This document shows, in pieces, positions 1 to 7,290 of a DNA stretch of 21,611 nucleotides. The position numbers were made by a program, and so were the translations under genes. The notes under the pieces were generated by a model. That model was not told where the DNA came from. It saw nothing but the letters and a program-made list of their open reading frames with translations, and made no database searches. This DNA is from JBBREP01 sp036501845 (GTDB taxonomy: Bacteria; Actinomycetota; Acidimicrobiia; IMCC26256; PALSA-610). The stretch spans positions 1 to 21,611 of the forward strand of contig DASXZO010000169.1 of NCBI GenBank assembly GCA_036501845.1, given 5' to 3'. The first letter of the stretch is position 1. Every line of letters begins with the position of its first letter.

Positions 1-27
1 GTTTGACTTCGATAATCGAAGTCAAAC
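1..27. repeat. Perfect 27-bp palindrome at window edge
   Basis: Bases 1-13 (GTTTGACTTCGAT) are the exact reverse complement of bases 15-27 (ATCGAAGTCAAAC) around a single central A at 14. It is strikingly AT-rich for this sequence. As RNA it would form a 12-bp stem with a 3-nt loop. It lies 13 bp beyond the ahpE stop codon, so it could be the ahpE transcript terminator or an operator for a gene left of the window. A U-tract after the hairpin on the minus strand would fall outside the window and cannot be checked. Confidence 0.8.
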
Positions 28-40
28 GACGCCCGGAGTT

Positions 41-499
41 CTAGAGCTTGGCGAGGGCGGCTTCGTAGGCGGCCTTCTCGCGCGGCGTGCCGAGGTTCGG
101 CGACGCGAACGTGTCGGCGACCTTGCCGTTCTTGTCGATCACGAACGTCGCGCGGTTGGCGCAGCCCAACTCTTCGTTGAACACGCCGTAGGCCTTGGCC
201 ACAGCACCATGGGGCCAGAAGTCGGAGAGCACCGGGAAGTTGTAACCCTGCTGCTCGGCCCAGATCCGCTGGCTGTGGCGCGAGTCGCACGACAGCGCGA
301 GCACCTGCGCGTTGCCCGTGTCGAACTGCGAGATGTCGTCGCGCAGCGAGCACAGCTCGCCCTCGCAGACGCCCGTGAACGTGAACGGATAGAACACGAG
401 CACCACGTTCTTCTCGCCACGGAACGACGCGAGCGACACGTCGTCGCCGTTCTGGTCCTTCAGCGTGAAATCGGGAGCGGTATCGCCGGCATCAACCAT
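41..499 (-). CDS. ahpE: AhpE-type 1-Cys peroxiredoxin
   Basis: This 152-aa thioredoxin-fold peroxidase reduces hydroperoxides and peroxynitrite in the cytoplasm. The peroxidatic site PFTFTGVC is at residues 38-45, with Thr42 and Cys45 in the PxxxTxxC pattern. The conserved Arg is in NRATF near residue 116. The segment LSDFWPHGAVAKAYGVFNEE (91-110) is nearly identical to the M. tuberculosis AhpE family, and the length matches (about 153 aa). Extra cysteines at 50, 71 and 113 could help resolution or mycothiol exchange; that is inference. The ATG at 499 was chosen because the family N-terminus starts there and a TATGCT hexamer ends 6 nt upstream, although the frame stays open to 667. It follows the SixA-type gene by 19 bp on the same strand, so it may be co-transcribed as well as having its own promoter. 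Confidence 0.93.
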   Translation of the reverse strand: MVDAGDTAPDFTLKDQNGDDVSLASFRGEKNVVLVFYPFTFTGVCEGELCSLRDDISQFDTGNAQVLALSCDSRHSQRIWAEQQGYNFPVLSDFWPHGAVAKAYGVFNEELGCANRATFVIDKNGKVADTFASPNLGTPREKAAYEAALAKL

Positions 500-505
500 G
501 AGCGG

Positions 506-511
506 AGCATA
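506..511 (-). promoter_or_regulatory. Putative -10 element (TATGCT) of ahpE
   Basis: TATGCT on the minus strand is followed by 6 nt and then the ATG of ahpE. This spacing would place the transcription start at the start codon, giving a leaderless mRNA. No convincing -35 hexamer is visible. No Shine-Dalgarno sequence precedes the ATG. Confidence 0.45.
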
Positions 512-518
512 GGGAGGC

Positions 519-977
519 TCACGTAGGCGGTATGTATCGAGCCACCGCGCCGCTGTCGATCTCGCCGTCGACGGCCCAGACGCTGCCCTTCTCGCAACGC
601 GGCTGGCGCCCGAGATCGGTGCCGTTCGCGGCGAGGTACTCGAGCACGGCCGGGATGATGTCGCCATGGCTGCTCAACACCGCACCGCGCTCGGCGTGCT
701 GTTTCATCAGCGCGAGCGCGCCTTCGAGCGACGCGCCTTCGGCCAGCGCTTCTGTGGGTGTGATCGCCAAACCGTGGTGCGACGCGAGGGGCACCACCGA
801 CTCCATGCAGCGCACGTAGGGGCTGCTGAAGATCTGCGCGAAGTGCGCCTTGCGCATGGCGTGGGTGAGGTCGCGCGCCTGGCGCCGGCCGGCGACGCTG
901 AGCGGGCGCCACCAGTCCTCGTCGAGGTCGGACGAGCGGCGCCCGGCCTTGCAATGACGCAGCAGGTAGATGGTCAC
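519..977 (-). CDS. SixA-type histidine phosphatase (MutT1 C-terminal half homologue)
   Basis: This 152-aa protein belongs to the RHG histidine phosphatase superfamily. The phosphate-accepting histidine is in LLRHCKAG (residues 5-12, His8), and the second catalytic histidine is in SSHGD (His104). The segment RPLSVAGRRQARDL is typical of SixA and of the C-terminal half of mycobacterial MutT1. The GTG at 977 was chosen because it overlaps the TGA of the upstream Nudix gene in a 4-base GTGA junction and lies directly before the first beta strand, TIYLLRH. A longer open frame exists upstream but runs antisense-like through the Nudix gene. The likely role is dephosphorylating nucleotide products made by its Nudix partner; SixA-like phosphohistidine phosphatase activity is the alternative. 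Confidence 0.88.
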   Translation of the reverse strand: MTIYLLRHCKAGRRSSDLDEDWWRPLSVAGRRQARDLTHAMRKAHFAQIFSSPYVRCMESVVPLASHHGLAITPTEALAEGASLEGALALMKQHAERGAVLSSHGDIIPAVLEYLAANGTDLGRQPRCEKGSVWAVDGEIDSGAVARYIPPT

Positions 978-1387
978 GACTCGCCGAGCTTGCCGAGATG
1001 ATCGAGGATGTCCTGGTCGCGCGCGTACGTGAGCAGCGCCGGCGCCTCGGAGATCGGCACCCAGCGGCGCTCGTCGACCTCGTCGGTGGCGGTAAATCCG
1101 CGATCTTCGATCACCGTCATGCTGTACCAGCGCACCCGTTTGGGCCGACCGCGCCGGTCGACGTAGTGCGTCGTGGTGATCTCGGGTCCGAGCGTGCACG
1201 CGAAGCCCGTCTCCTCCTCCACCTCGCGCAGCGCAGTGTCCTCGTCGAGCTCGTCGCCGTCGGCCTTGCCCTTCGGGAACGTCCAGTCGTCGTAGCTGGG
1301 GCGGTGCACCATCAGCACCACCGGTTGGGGCCCCTCGTCGGTGCGGACGAGCACGCCGCCCGCCGCCCGAACGAGTAGGTCGCTCAC
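974..1387 (-). CDS. Nudix hydrolase (MutT1 N-terminal half homologue)
   Basis: This 137-aa Nudix hydrolase carries a perfect Nudix box, Gx5Ex7REVxEExGF, at residues 40-62, starting with Gly40 of FPKGK and including the metal-binding REVEEE. The N-terminal pattern of AAGGVLVR and WTFPKGK resembles MutT1/Ap4A-type enzymes, which cleave 8-oxo-dGTP or diadenosine polyphosphates. The GTG at 1387 was chosen because it forms a GTGA overlap with the TGA of the upstream CHAD gene; an ATG at 1426 is possible but would overlap CHAD by 43 bases. In mycobacteria the Nudix and histidine phosphatase domains form one protein next to ppk1. Here they are two overlapping genes in the same neighbourhood. The exact substrate is not readable from the sequence. 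Confidence 0.9.
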   Translation of the reverse strand: MSDLLVRAAGGVLVRTDEGPQPVVLMVHRPSYDDWTFPKGKADGDELDEDTALREVEEETGFACTLGPEITTTHYVDRRGRPKRVRWYSMTVIEDRGFTATDEVDERRWVPISEAPALLTYARDQDILDHLGKLGES

Positions 1388-2361
1388 AGCCACTCGCGCA
1401 GCTTCGCTCTCGACGCTTTCCGCCACACGGCCGGGAACTCGTGCGCGGCGCTTGCCGCGCTGTTGCGCAACAGCCCCGCAACCATGCCGCCGGCGAAGCT
1501 CACGGGCGAAGTCTCGGCCACTGCGTGCTGGCGCACCCAGTGATGCGCGACGACCGCGTCGTGCTGTATGCCGAGCACGTTTTGCACGCTACTCATCGCG
1601 CGCGCGAAGCGCCGCGCTTCGGAGCCGACGATGGGCACCGCCGCCTCCGCCGAGAAACGCGCACGTTTCGCGAGCAGGCGCACCTGATGCAACGCCGCGT
1701 CGTTGGGTGCGACGCCGAGCAACGCAACCGCGCTGTCGAGTTTCTTCCAGGCCTTTTCGGTGACGGTTGTGATCATCTTCGTCGCGCCGTACGGACCGTC
1801 GAGCACGAACGGCGGATCGGTAGCCGCGCGGTCGAGCTCGACAAGAAGCTCTTCGAAACGTGGGTCGTCGAGCATCACGAGCATGTCGTGACGCGCGTCG
1901 GCATGTTGGGCGGCGAGGTTGAGGAACAGCGGCTCGAGGCTGCCGACGTCGGCCGCCGGCAGCGACGCGGCGCACGCCGACAGCACGTCACGCATCACCT
2001 CGAGGTCGCGCACCCGCGCGAGCGCATCGGTGACCCATGCGGTCTCGGTACGCATCACACCCACCCACTCGGGCGCGAGCCAAGTGCGGAACTGCTTGAG
2101 ATGGCAGCGCAGCCGCCGGCCGGCAACGCGCAGCTGATGCACGCCGTCGGGGTCGACGCCGAGACGAGCCTCCGACTCGTGGCGCGCGATGCGTTGGGCC
2201 TCGGTGGCGATCACCACACCGATGAGCTCGCGCGCGTCGGCGTGCTTGTCGAGGAACAGCGGCATGTCGAGGCCCGACGCCGGCTCGACCCGTCGAGCGC
2301 TGTCGGTAAGGAACGAATCGCCAGTGGCGGCGGCGGTGCTCGGCGTCGTGTCGGTGGTCAT
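1384..2361 (-). CDS. CHAD domain protein (polyphosphate-associated)
   Basis: This 325-aa helical CHAD protein has the two signature segments expected of the pseudo-repeat: VHQLRVAGRRLR (74-85) and LHQVRLLAKRAR (224-235). The conserved His and basic residues line a positively charged pore in this family. A further histidine-rich stretch, QHDAVVAHHW, lies near 266-275. CHAD domains bind polyphosphate and target proteins to polyP granules. No CYTH triphosphatase domain is fused to it. The ATG at 2361 has an AGGGCG ribosome-binding site about 9 nt upstream. It begins 19 bp after the ppk1 stop and ends in a GTGA overlap with the Nudix gene, which places it firmly in the ppk1 operon. Confidence 0.92.
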   Translation of the reverse strand: MTTDTTPSTAAATGDSFLTDSARRVEPASGLDMPLFLDKHADARELIGVVIATEAQRIARHESEARLGVDPDGVHQLRVAGRRLRCHLKQFRTWLAPEWVGVMRTETAWVTDALARVRDLEVMRDVLSACAASLPAADVGSLEPLFLNLAAQHADARHDMLVMLDDPRFEELLVELDRAATDPPFVLDGPYGATKMITTVTEKAWKKLDSAVALLGVAPNDAALHQVRLLAKRARFSAEAAVPIVGSEARRFARAMSSVQNVLGIQHDAVVAHHWVRQHAVAETSPVSFAGGMVAGLLRNSAASAAHEFPAVWRKASRAKLREWL

Positions 2362-2380
2362 CGTTCGATCGCCCTGGGGT

Positions 2381-4450
2381 CTAGGCGTCGCGGCCGGCGG
2401 CACGCGCAATCGCGCCGGCCTGGAACGCTTCGTGCGCGTTGACGTGGTTCACGGTGGCGACGGTGTGCCACGTGCCGTCGCTGTGCAGGTCCCACGCCAG
2501 CTCGTCGTCGGCGAGGCTGATCTCGAGCACGTCGTCGAGCCGGCGGCGCTGACCCTTCTCGGTGACGCACACCAACGCTTCGACTCGGCGGTCGAGGTTG
2601 CGGGGCATGAGGTCGGCCGAGCCCATGTACCACTCGGTGGTGTCGTCGTTGCCGTCGCCGAACCGGAAGATGCGCGAATGCTCGAGGTATTGGCCGAGCA
2701 GCGAACGCACACGGATGCGCTCGGACATGCCCGGCACTCCAGGCCGAAGGCAACACACGCCGCGCACGATCAGGTCGATCTCGGCGCCGGCGTCGTTCGC
2801 CGCGTACAGCGCTTGGATCATCTCGGTGTCGACGAGCGCGTTCATCTTCATCACGATGCGACCGCCGGGGCGGGCCTGCGCGGCGATGCGTTCGATCACG
2901 CCGCCCCGCAACGCACCCGGTGCGATCAAGAGGCGCCGGTAGTCGCGTGGCCGGCTGTAGCCGGTGAGGAAGTTGAACAGTTCGGCCACATCGGCCGTGA
3001 GCTCGGTGTCGCTCGAGAACAGGCCGAGGTCTTCGTAGGTGCGTGCGGTCTTGACGTTGTAGTTGCCGGTGCCAACGTGGCAGTAGCGCCGCAGCCCGTC
3101 GCGCTCGCGCCGCACGACGAGCAGGATCTTGGCGTGGGTCTTCAACCCCACGATGCCATACACCACATGCGCGCCCGCTTCTTCAAGCGTGCGGGCACGA
3201 GTGACGTTGTGCTGCTCGTCGCCGCGGGCGGTGAGCTCCACCAGCACCACCACCTGTTTGCCGCCGAGCGCGGCCTTGGCGAGCGACGCCGTGATGTCGG
3301 CCTCCTCGCCGCCGGTGCGGTAGAGCGTCTGCTTGATCGCGAGCACCGACGGATCGGTGGCGGCCGCTTCCACGAACGCCCCCACCGTGGTGTCGAACGA
3401 GTCGTAGGGATGGTGCACGAGCACGTCGTGGTCGCGGAGTTGCTCGAAGATCGAACCCGAGCCGCCGAGGCGCTCGAACTCGGGCGGCGTCTGCTGGCGG
3501 TACGGCGGGTACTTGAGCTCGGGCCGGTCGAGGTCGCAGATGGGGAACAGCGACGTGAGGTCGAGCATCCCGTCGATCATGTAGAGGTCGTCGGGACCGA
3601 GTTCGAGCTCGCGCAGCAGCAGCTGCACCGTCGCGGGCGGCGCGTCGGCATCGATCTCCAGCCGCACCGCGCGCCCGCCTTTGGTGGTGCGCTGCAGCAT
3701 GAATTCGATGGCCTCGAGCAAGTCTTCGGAGTCGTCCGAGAGCTCGATCTCCACGTCGCGGGTGACGCGAAACGCGTTGTGCGACACGATCGTCATGCCT
3801 GGGAACAGCGCGTCGAGGTGGGCGGCGATCACCTGTTCCACCGGCACGAAACGTCGGCCGTCGGCCAGCGCCACGAACCGGGGGAGCAGCGGCGGCACCT
3901 TGACGCGAGCGAAGCGCTCCTCGGCGTTGGCGGTGTCGCGCACCACCACCGCGAGGTTGAGCGACACGTTGCTCACGTACGGGAACGGGTGGGCCGGATC
4001 GACTGCGAGCGGGGTGAGTACCGGGTAGATGCGCTCGCCGAACGCGGCGCGCAAGAACTCCTGGTCGTCGGCGTCGAGGTCGACGTGGTTCACGATCTCG
4101 AAGCCGATCTCCACGAGCGCCGGCGCGAGCGTCTTCGCGAACAGCTGCGACTGGCGCGCAAGGAGCTCGACGGTGCGCGTGTGCACCGCGCCCAGTTGCT
4201 GACCGATCAGCGCGGCCATCGCCGTAGGCGCTTCGGCGCGTTCTTTCAGTGCCGCGACCCGGGTTTCGAAGTACTCGTCGAGGTTCGACGAGAAGATTGC
4301 GAGGAACTTGATCCGTTCGAGGAGTGGAATCGACTCGCTCTCGGCGAGCGCCATGACCCGCGCGTCGAAGTCGAGCCACGACAGCTCGCGATCGATGTAG
4401 CGGTCGTTTTCGGCGACCGGTTCGCCCACCGTCATCATCGCCCGGCTCAC
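2381..4450 (-). CDS. ppk1: Polyphosphate kinase 1
   Basis: This 689-aa enzyme reversibly transfers the ATP gamma-phosphate onto polyphosphate. The N-terminal domain opens with YIDRELSWLDFDARV (18-32) and SSNLDEYFETRV (54-65). The autophosphorylated histidine is His439 in GLKTHAKI, and the second active-site histidine is His591 in QYLEHSRIFRF. The segments KQTLYRTG (373-380), HVGTGNYNVKTARTYEDLGL (458-477) and WYMGSADLMPRNLDRRVE (607-624) are diagnostic. One deviation is TARGDEQHN (407-415), where most homologues have KARFDE. The GTG at 4450 is supported by TAGGAT 6 nt upstream, which can be read either as a -10 for a leaderless mRNA or as an AGGA ribosome-binding site. ATG codons at 4438 and 4435 are alternatives. 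It is the first gene of a run with CHAD, Nudix and phosphatase genes. Confidence 0.97.
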   Translation of the reverse strand: MSRAMMTVGEPVAENDRYIDRELSWLDFDARVMALAESESIPLLERIKFLAIFSSNLDEYFETRVAALKERAEAPTAMAALIGQQLGAVHTRTVELLARQSQLFAKTLAPALVEIGFEIVNHVDLDADDQEFLRAAFGERIYPVLTPLAVDPAHPFPYVSNVSLNLAVVVRDTANAEERFARVKVPPLLPRFVALADGRRFVPVEQVIAAHLDALFPGMTIVSHNAFRVTRDVEIELSDDSEDLLEAIEFMLQRTTKGGRAVRLEIDADAPPATVQLLLRELELGPDDLYMIDGMLDLTSLFPICDLDRPELKYPPYRQQTPPEFERLGGSGSIFEQLRDHDVLVHHPYDSFDTTVGAFVEAAATDPSVLAIKQTLYRTGGEEADITASLAKAALGGKQVVVLVELTARGDEQHNVTRARTLEEAGAHVVYGIVGLKTHAKILLVVRRERDGLRRYCHVGTGNYNVKTARTYEDLGLFSSDTELTADVAELFNFLTGYSRPRDYRRLLIAPGALRGGVIERIAAQARPGGRIVMKMNALVDTEMIQALYAANDAGAEIDLIVRGVCCLRPGVPGMSERIRVRSLLGQYLEHSRIFRFGDGNDDTTEWYMGSADLMPRNLDRRVEALVCVTEKGQRRRLDDVLEISLADDELAWDLHSDGTWHTVATVNHVNAHEAFQAGAIARAAGRDA

Positions 4451-4456
4451 GATCCA

Positions 4457-4462
4457 ATCCTA
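4457..4462 (-). promoter_or_regulatory. Putative -10 (TAGGAT) or ribosome-binding site of ppk1
   Basis: TAGGAT on the minus strand ends 6 nt before the GTG of ppk1. The same bases contain AGGA at Shine-Dalgarno spacing, so the two readings cannot be separated by eye. The spacing matches several other genes in the window, which favours a promoter. Confidence 0.35.
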
Positions 4463-4469
4463 CGGAGAG

Positions 4470-5909
4470 ATGCGCCCCATGTGGACGGGCGATCGTGCAT
4501 TTCACTCGATCTCTCGCAGCTCTTTGCCACAGACCCCCCGGTACGCTGGGCCTACGTCCAAGCGCCAATACCCGAAGCTGCCCGGCGAGTCGGCGTTGCG
4601 ATCGACGACCTCCACGCCCTTCGGCAAGCTTGCCGTCACCCACGGGATCTCGGTGTGCGGCGACGTGTTCTTCACCGTGGCCCTGGCCAACTCCCTCTTC
4701 TTCAGCGCGGCCACCAGCGAGGCCCGTACGAAGGTGCTGCTCTACCTGGTGCTCACGCTGGCACCGTTCGCGCTGGTGGCGCCGTTCCTCGGCCGTCTGC
4801 TCGACCGCTCGCGGGGTGGGCGGCGGCTGCTGATGGTGCTCATCAACCTGCTGCGCGGCGTGGTGGCGTTTGTTCTCGCCAACCACATCAACGATGCGCT
4901 GCTGTACCCGCTCGCCCTCGTGGCCCTCGCGCTCTCGAAGTCGCAAGGCATCACCAAGAACGCGCTCGTGCCCGCGCTCGTCGACGACCAGTCGGAGCTC
5001 GTGCTCGCGAACTCCCGGCTCACCCTGCTCAGCGTGGTGGGTGGCGTGGTCGCAGCGCCGCTCGCGGGCGGGATCCTCAAGCTGCTGGGAGGCGCGTGGG
5101 TGCTGCGCGTCGGGGCGGTGGTGTTCCTCTTGGCTGGGATCGTCGCCATCGGGATCCCGAAGGCGCGCTTCGCCGCCAAGGACGAGACCAAGGCTCAGAA
5201 GGAGGAGCTCCACCAGCCGAGCGTGGTGTCGGCCGGTACGGCGATGGGGTTTGTGCGCGGTGTCGTGGGCTTCATGACGTTCTTCGTCGCCTTCGTGCTG
5301 AAGTTCCACAAGGAGCCGAACACCGTGTTCGGCCTCGTGGTCGGTGCGAGCGCGATCGGCAACGGGCTCGGCGCGATGGTCGCACCCGTGCTGCGCCGGC
5401 GGTTCCGTGAAGAATGGATGCTCGTGGGCTTCATCACGATTCCCGCGATCATCCTCGTGTTCGCGGCGCGCGTGTACGGCGTGCCTTCACTCGCGCTCGC
5501 GTCGGCGATCGTCGCGCTGAGTGCCGCGGCCGCAAAGCTCGCGTTCGACAGCCTGCTGCAGCGCGACGCACCCGACGCGGTGCGCGGCCGGGCGATCGCG
5601 CGTTTCGAGACTCGGTTCCAGCTCATCTGGGTGGGGGGCGGCCTGCTTGCCGTGCTGCTCGCTCCCACAGCCACCTTCCATGCCTTCGACGGCAAGTTCG
5701 GGCTGTTCCTGATGGCGCTCGTGATGCTGTTCGTGGGCTTCGGCTACCTCGGCGCGGTGCGCCACACCAGCACGCGCGACCCCAAGGACCCGCCCGACGC
5801 GCTGCCGCCCGTGACGCCGGTTTCGCAATCGCCGCGCCTCGCAATGCTGCGCCGCGAGCGGGCGCGCCGTGAGCGCGTGGCTGCCGAGCGGGCGACGCGG
5901 CGAGGCTGA
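4470..5909 (+). CDS. MFS transporter, start uncertain
   Basis: This membrane transporter of about 440-479 aa belongs to the Major Facilitator Superfamily. Hydrophobic helices begin at residue 52 (numbered from 4470), with further ones near 88-106, 120-137, 142-156, 184-205 and 209-228; a charged central loop is at 230-248, and more helices lie near 257-278, 286-306, 316-333, 339-355, 384-398 and 410-430. The loop GRLLDRSRGGRR (108-119) matches MFS motif A. The C-terminal tail after about 430 is rich in Pro and Arg and probably cytoplasmic. The substrate is not recognisable. The first ATG (4470) lies only 19 bp from the ppk1 start, and the first 28 residues look non-conserved; see the finding on its start. 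It converges on the DUF2342 gene with 7 bp between the stops. Confidence 0.85.
   Translation: MRPMWTGDRAFHSISRSSLPQTPRYAGPTSKRQYPKLPGESALRSTTSTPFGKLAVTHGISVCGDVFFTVALANSLFFSAATSEARTKVLLYLVLTLAPFALVAPFLGRLLDRSRGGRRLLMVLINLLRGVVAFVLANHINDALLYPLALVALALSKSQGITKNALVPALVDDQSELVLANSRLTLLSVVGGVVAAPLAGGILKLLGGAWVLRVGAVVFLLAGIVAIGIPKARFAAKDETKAQKEELHQPSVVSAGTAMGFVRGVVGFMTFFVAFVLKFHKEPNTVFGLVVGASAIGNGLGAMVAPVLRRRFREEWMLVGFITIPAIILVFAARVYGVPSLALASAIVALSAAAAKLAFDSLLQRDAPDAVRGRAIARFETRFQLIWVGGGLLAVLLAPTATFHAFDGKFGLFLMALVMLFVGFGYLGAVRHTSTRDPKDPPDALPPVTPVSQSPRLAMLRRERARRERVAAERATRRG
4542..4547 (+). promoter_or_regulatory. Possible -10 element (TACGCT) inside the annotated 5' end of the MFS gene
   Basis: TACGCT is followed by 6 nt and then an in-frame ACG codon at 4554, from which the protein would read T/M-SKRQYPKLPGE. 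The hexamer-to-codon spacing equals that of other genes here. ACG is not a normal start codon, so this is only a suggestion. Confidence 0.25.
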
Positions 5910-5916
5910 AGCGGCG

Positions 5917-7215
5917 TTAATCGTCGAGGTCGAGCTCGATGCGCGCGAGCCACAGACCAGGCGCGTCGAGCTCGTTCTCGGTCGGCAGCATCGATTCGCG
6001 TTCCCATACGCGATTGAGGCCGTCGATGCCCGCTCGGTCGATCACGCCTTGGCAGAACGCGCGGCCCTTGTCGTAATAGGTGCGATCGATCTTCAGGCCG
6101 AGCATCAGGTCGACGAACTCGGTGGCCGCACCGCACTCCACCCGATGCCGGCGCAGTGCCTCTTCGATGCGCGATCCGCCCGGCCCGACGCGCGTGCCGA
6201 GCATGTCGATCACGGCGTCGGCGTAGCCGCCGAGCACTGCACCAAAGCGTTGCAGCTCGGCGAGGATGGGTTCCTGCGCGGGCGTGCGCAGGTGTGCGAG
6301 CAACTCGGTGGCGTCGATGTCGATGGCGGGCATCTCGCCGGCTTGCAGCTTCGCGATCAGCGACTCGGGCTCGATGTCGTCGAAGGCCGAGAACGTCTCG
6401 CTGAACTGATCCTCGAGCACGTCGGGGCGGAGCTCGTAACCCGACACGTATTCCGTGGCGAGCCGCACAAGACGTTCGCGTACCCACGGCACGCTGCGTT
6501 GCGCGGCATGCACGACCTCGCGCGATGCCAGCGCGAACGCGAGGTCGTCGAACTCGAGATCCCAGTCGCGCGCGAACTGCTCGATGTTGGCCACCACGAA
6601 GGCGAGCTTCGGTGGCGCGGCCAGCGGGAGCGGTAGGTCGTATTGGCCGAGTGCGTGGTGCGCGAGCAAGCCGCTCAGCGAGCCGGCCTGCACGCCGAAC
6701 AGCACGGGCGCGAGCGCGCTCATGATGCCGGCGAGCATGTCCGGGTCGTCGTCGATTGCCGACGGGTCGTCGAGCTGCATGCCGAAGGGTTGGGTGCCGG
6801 CCCCGAACGGTGACGCCATGCGTGACGCGAGCGCCTCGAGCACCGGCTTCAGCCCGTCGAGCGTCACCACCGTCCAGCCACGACGGTTCACGCATTGCAC
6901 CTCGAGCGCGGCGCTCTCGGCGAGGCCGGTGGTGGCGGCCACGTTCGTCTGCGCCGCCTGCACGATCGTGGCGAGGCGCTCGGCTCGTGCGCTGTCGACA
7001 TCGGGATCGTCGAGCGCCCCTTCGCCGTCCTGGTTCGTGAGACAGATCGACTCGGCCACCTGGCGCGCCACTTCCCAGTTGACGGGGCCTGCGGCGTTGA
7101 AGATGCCGAGCACCTGGGAGAGATCGAGCCCGTGCTGCGCGAAGAACTGCGTGGCGTCGAATCCCTCCGGCCCGAATGGGTCGGGCAGACCGTCCATGGG
7201 GTCATCGTCCGTCAC
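5917..7215 (-). CDS. DUF2342 family protein (putative zinc-dependent metalloprotease/hydrolase)
   Basis: This 432-aa protein matches the actinobacterial DUF2342 family. It has the segment SREVVHAAQRSVPWVRERL (231-249), the central VEVARQVAE-type helix seen here as NWEVARQVAESI (46-57), and FVDLMLGLKIDRTYYDKGRAF (367-387) near the C-terminus. Family members are annotated as zinc metalloproteases. In this protein the HExxH position reads Arg232-Glu-Val-Val-His236, and the later LEGxxD-type position reads GGYAD (329-333), so canonical zinc ligands are incomplete. The GTG at 7215 was chosen because TACACT ends 6 nt upstream and the protein then begins with an acidic DDD stretch; ATG at 7197 is an alternative. 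A relative lies beside the Lon/PDZ and UPF0182 genes in mycobacteria, and both of those are also in this window. Confidence 0.85.
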   Translation of the reverse strand: MTDDDPMDGLPDPFGPEGFDATQFFAQHGLDLSQVLGIFNAAGPVNWEVARQVAESICLTNQDGEGALDDPDVDSARAERLATIVQAAQTNVAATTGLAESAALEVQCVNRRGWTVVTLDGLKPVLEALASRMASPFGAGTQPFGMQLDDPSAIDDDPDMLAGIMSALAPVLFGVQAGSLSGLLAHHALGQYDLPLPLAAPPKLAFVVANIEQFARDWDLEFDDLAFALASREVVHAAQRSVPWVRERLVRLATEYVSGYELRPDVLEDQFSETFSAFDDIEPESLIAKLQAGEMPAIDIDATELLAHLRTPAQEPILAELQRFGAVLGGYADAVIDMLGTRVGPGGSRIEEALRRHRVECGAATEFVDLMLGLKIDRTYYDKGRAFCQGVIDRAGIDGLNRVWERESMLPTENELDAPGLWLARIELDLDD

Positions 7216-7221
7216 GCAACC

Positions 7222-7227
7222 AGTGTA
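7222..7227 (-). promoter_or_regulatory. Putative -10 element (TACACT) of the DUF2342 gene
   Basis: TACACT on the minus strand, then 6 nt, then GTG. No Shine-Dalgarno sequence is visible between them, so a leaderless transcript is the simplest reading. A clear -35 is not seen. Confidence 0.45.
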
Positions 7228-7290
7228 TGAACGAGGTCCGTTCAGCAGCGGGGCGGGGTCGGGTGTTGTTGTGACGAGCTGAGCGAGTAA

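Noticed and set aside
1..27. The palindrome considered as a dif (XerCD) site
   Set aside because: dif sites have two dissimilar 11-bp arms around about 6 bp. This is a perfect palindrome with a 1-bp centre, and the actinobacterial dif arms are not matched.
2189..5410. A 1073-codon open frame on the plus strand opposite ppk1 and CHAD
   Set aside because: Its translation is rich in His, Arg, Val and Glu with no recognisable domain, and it is antisense to the well-supported ppk1. It is a GC-rich shadow frame.
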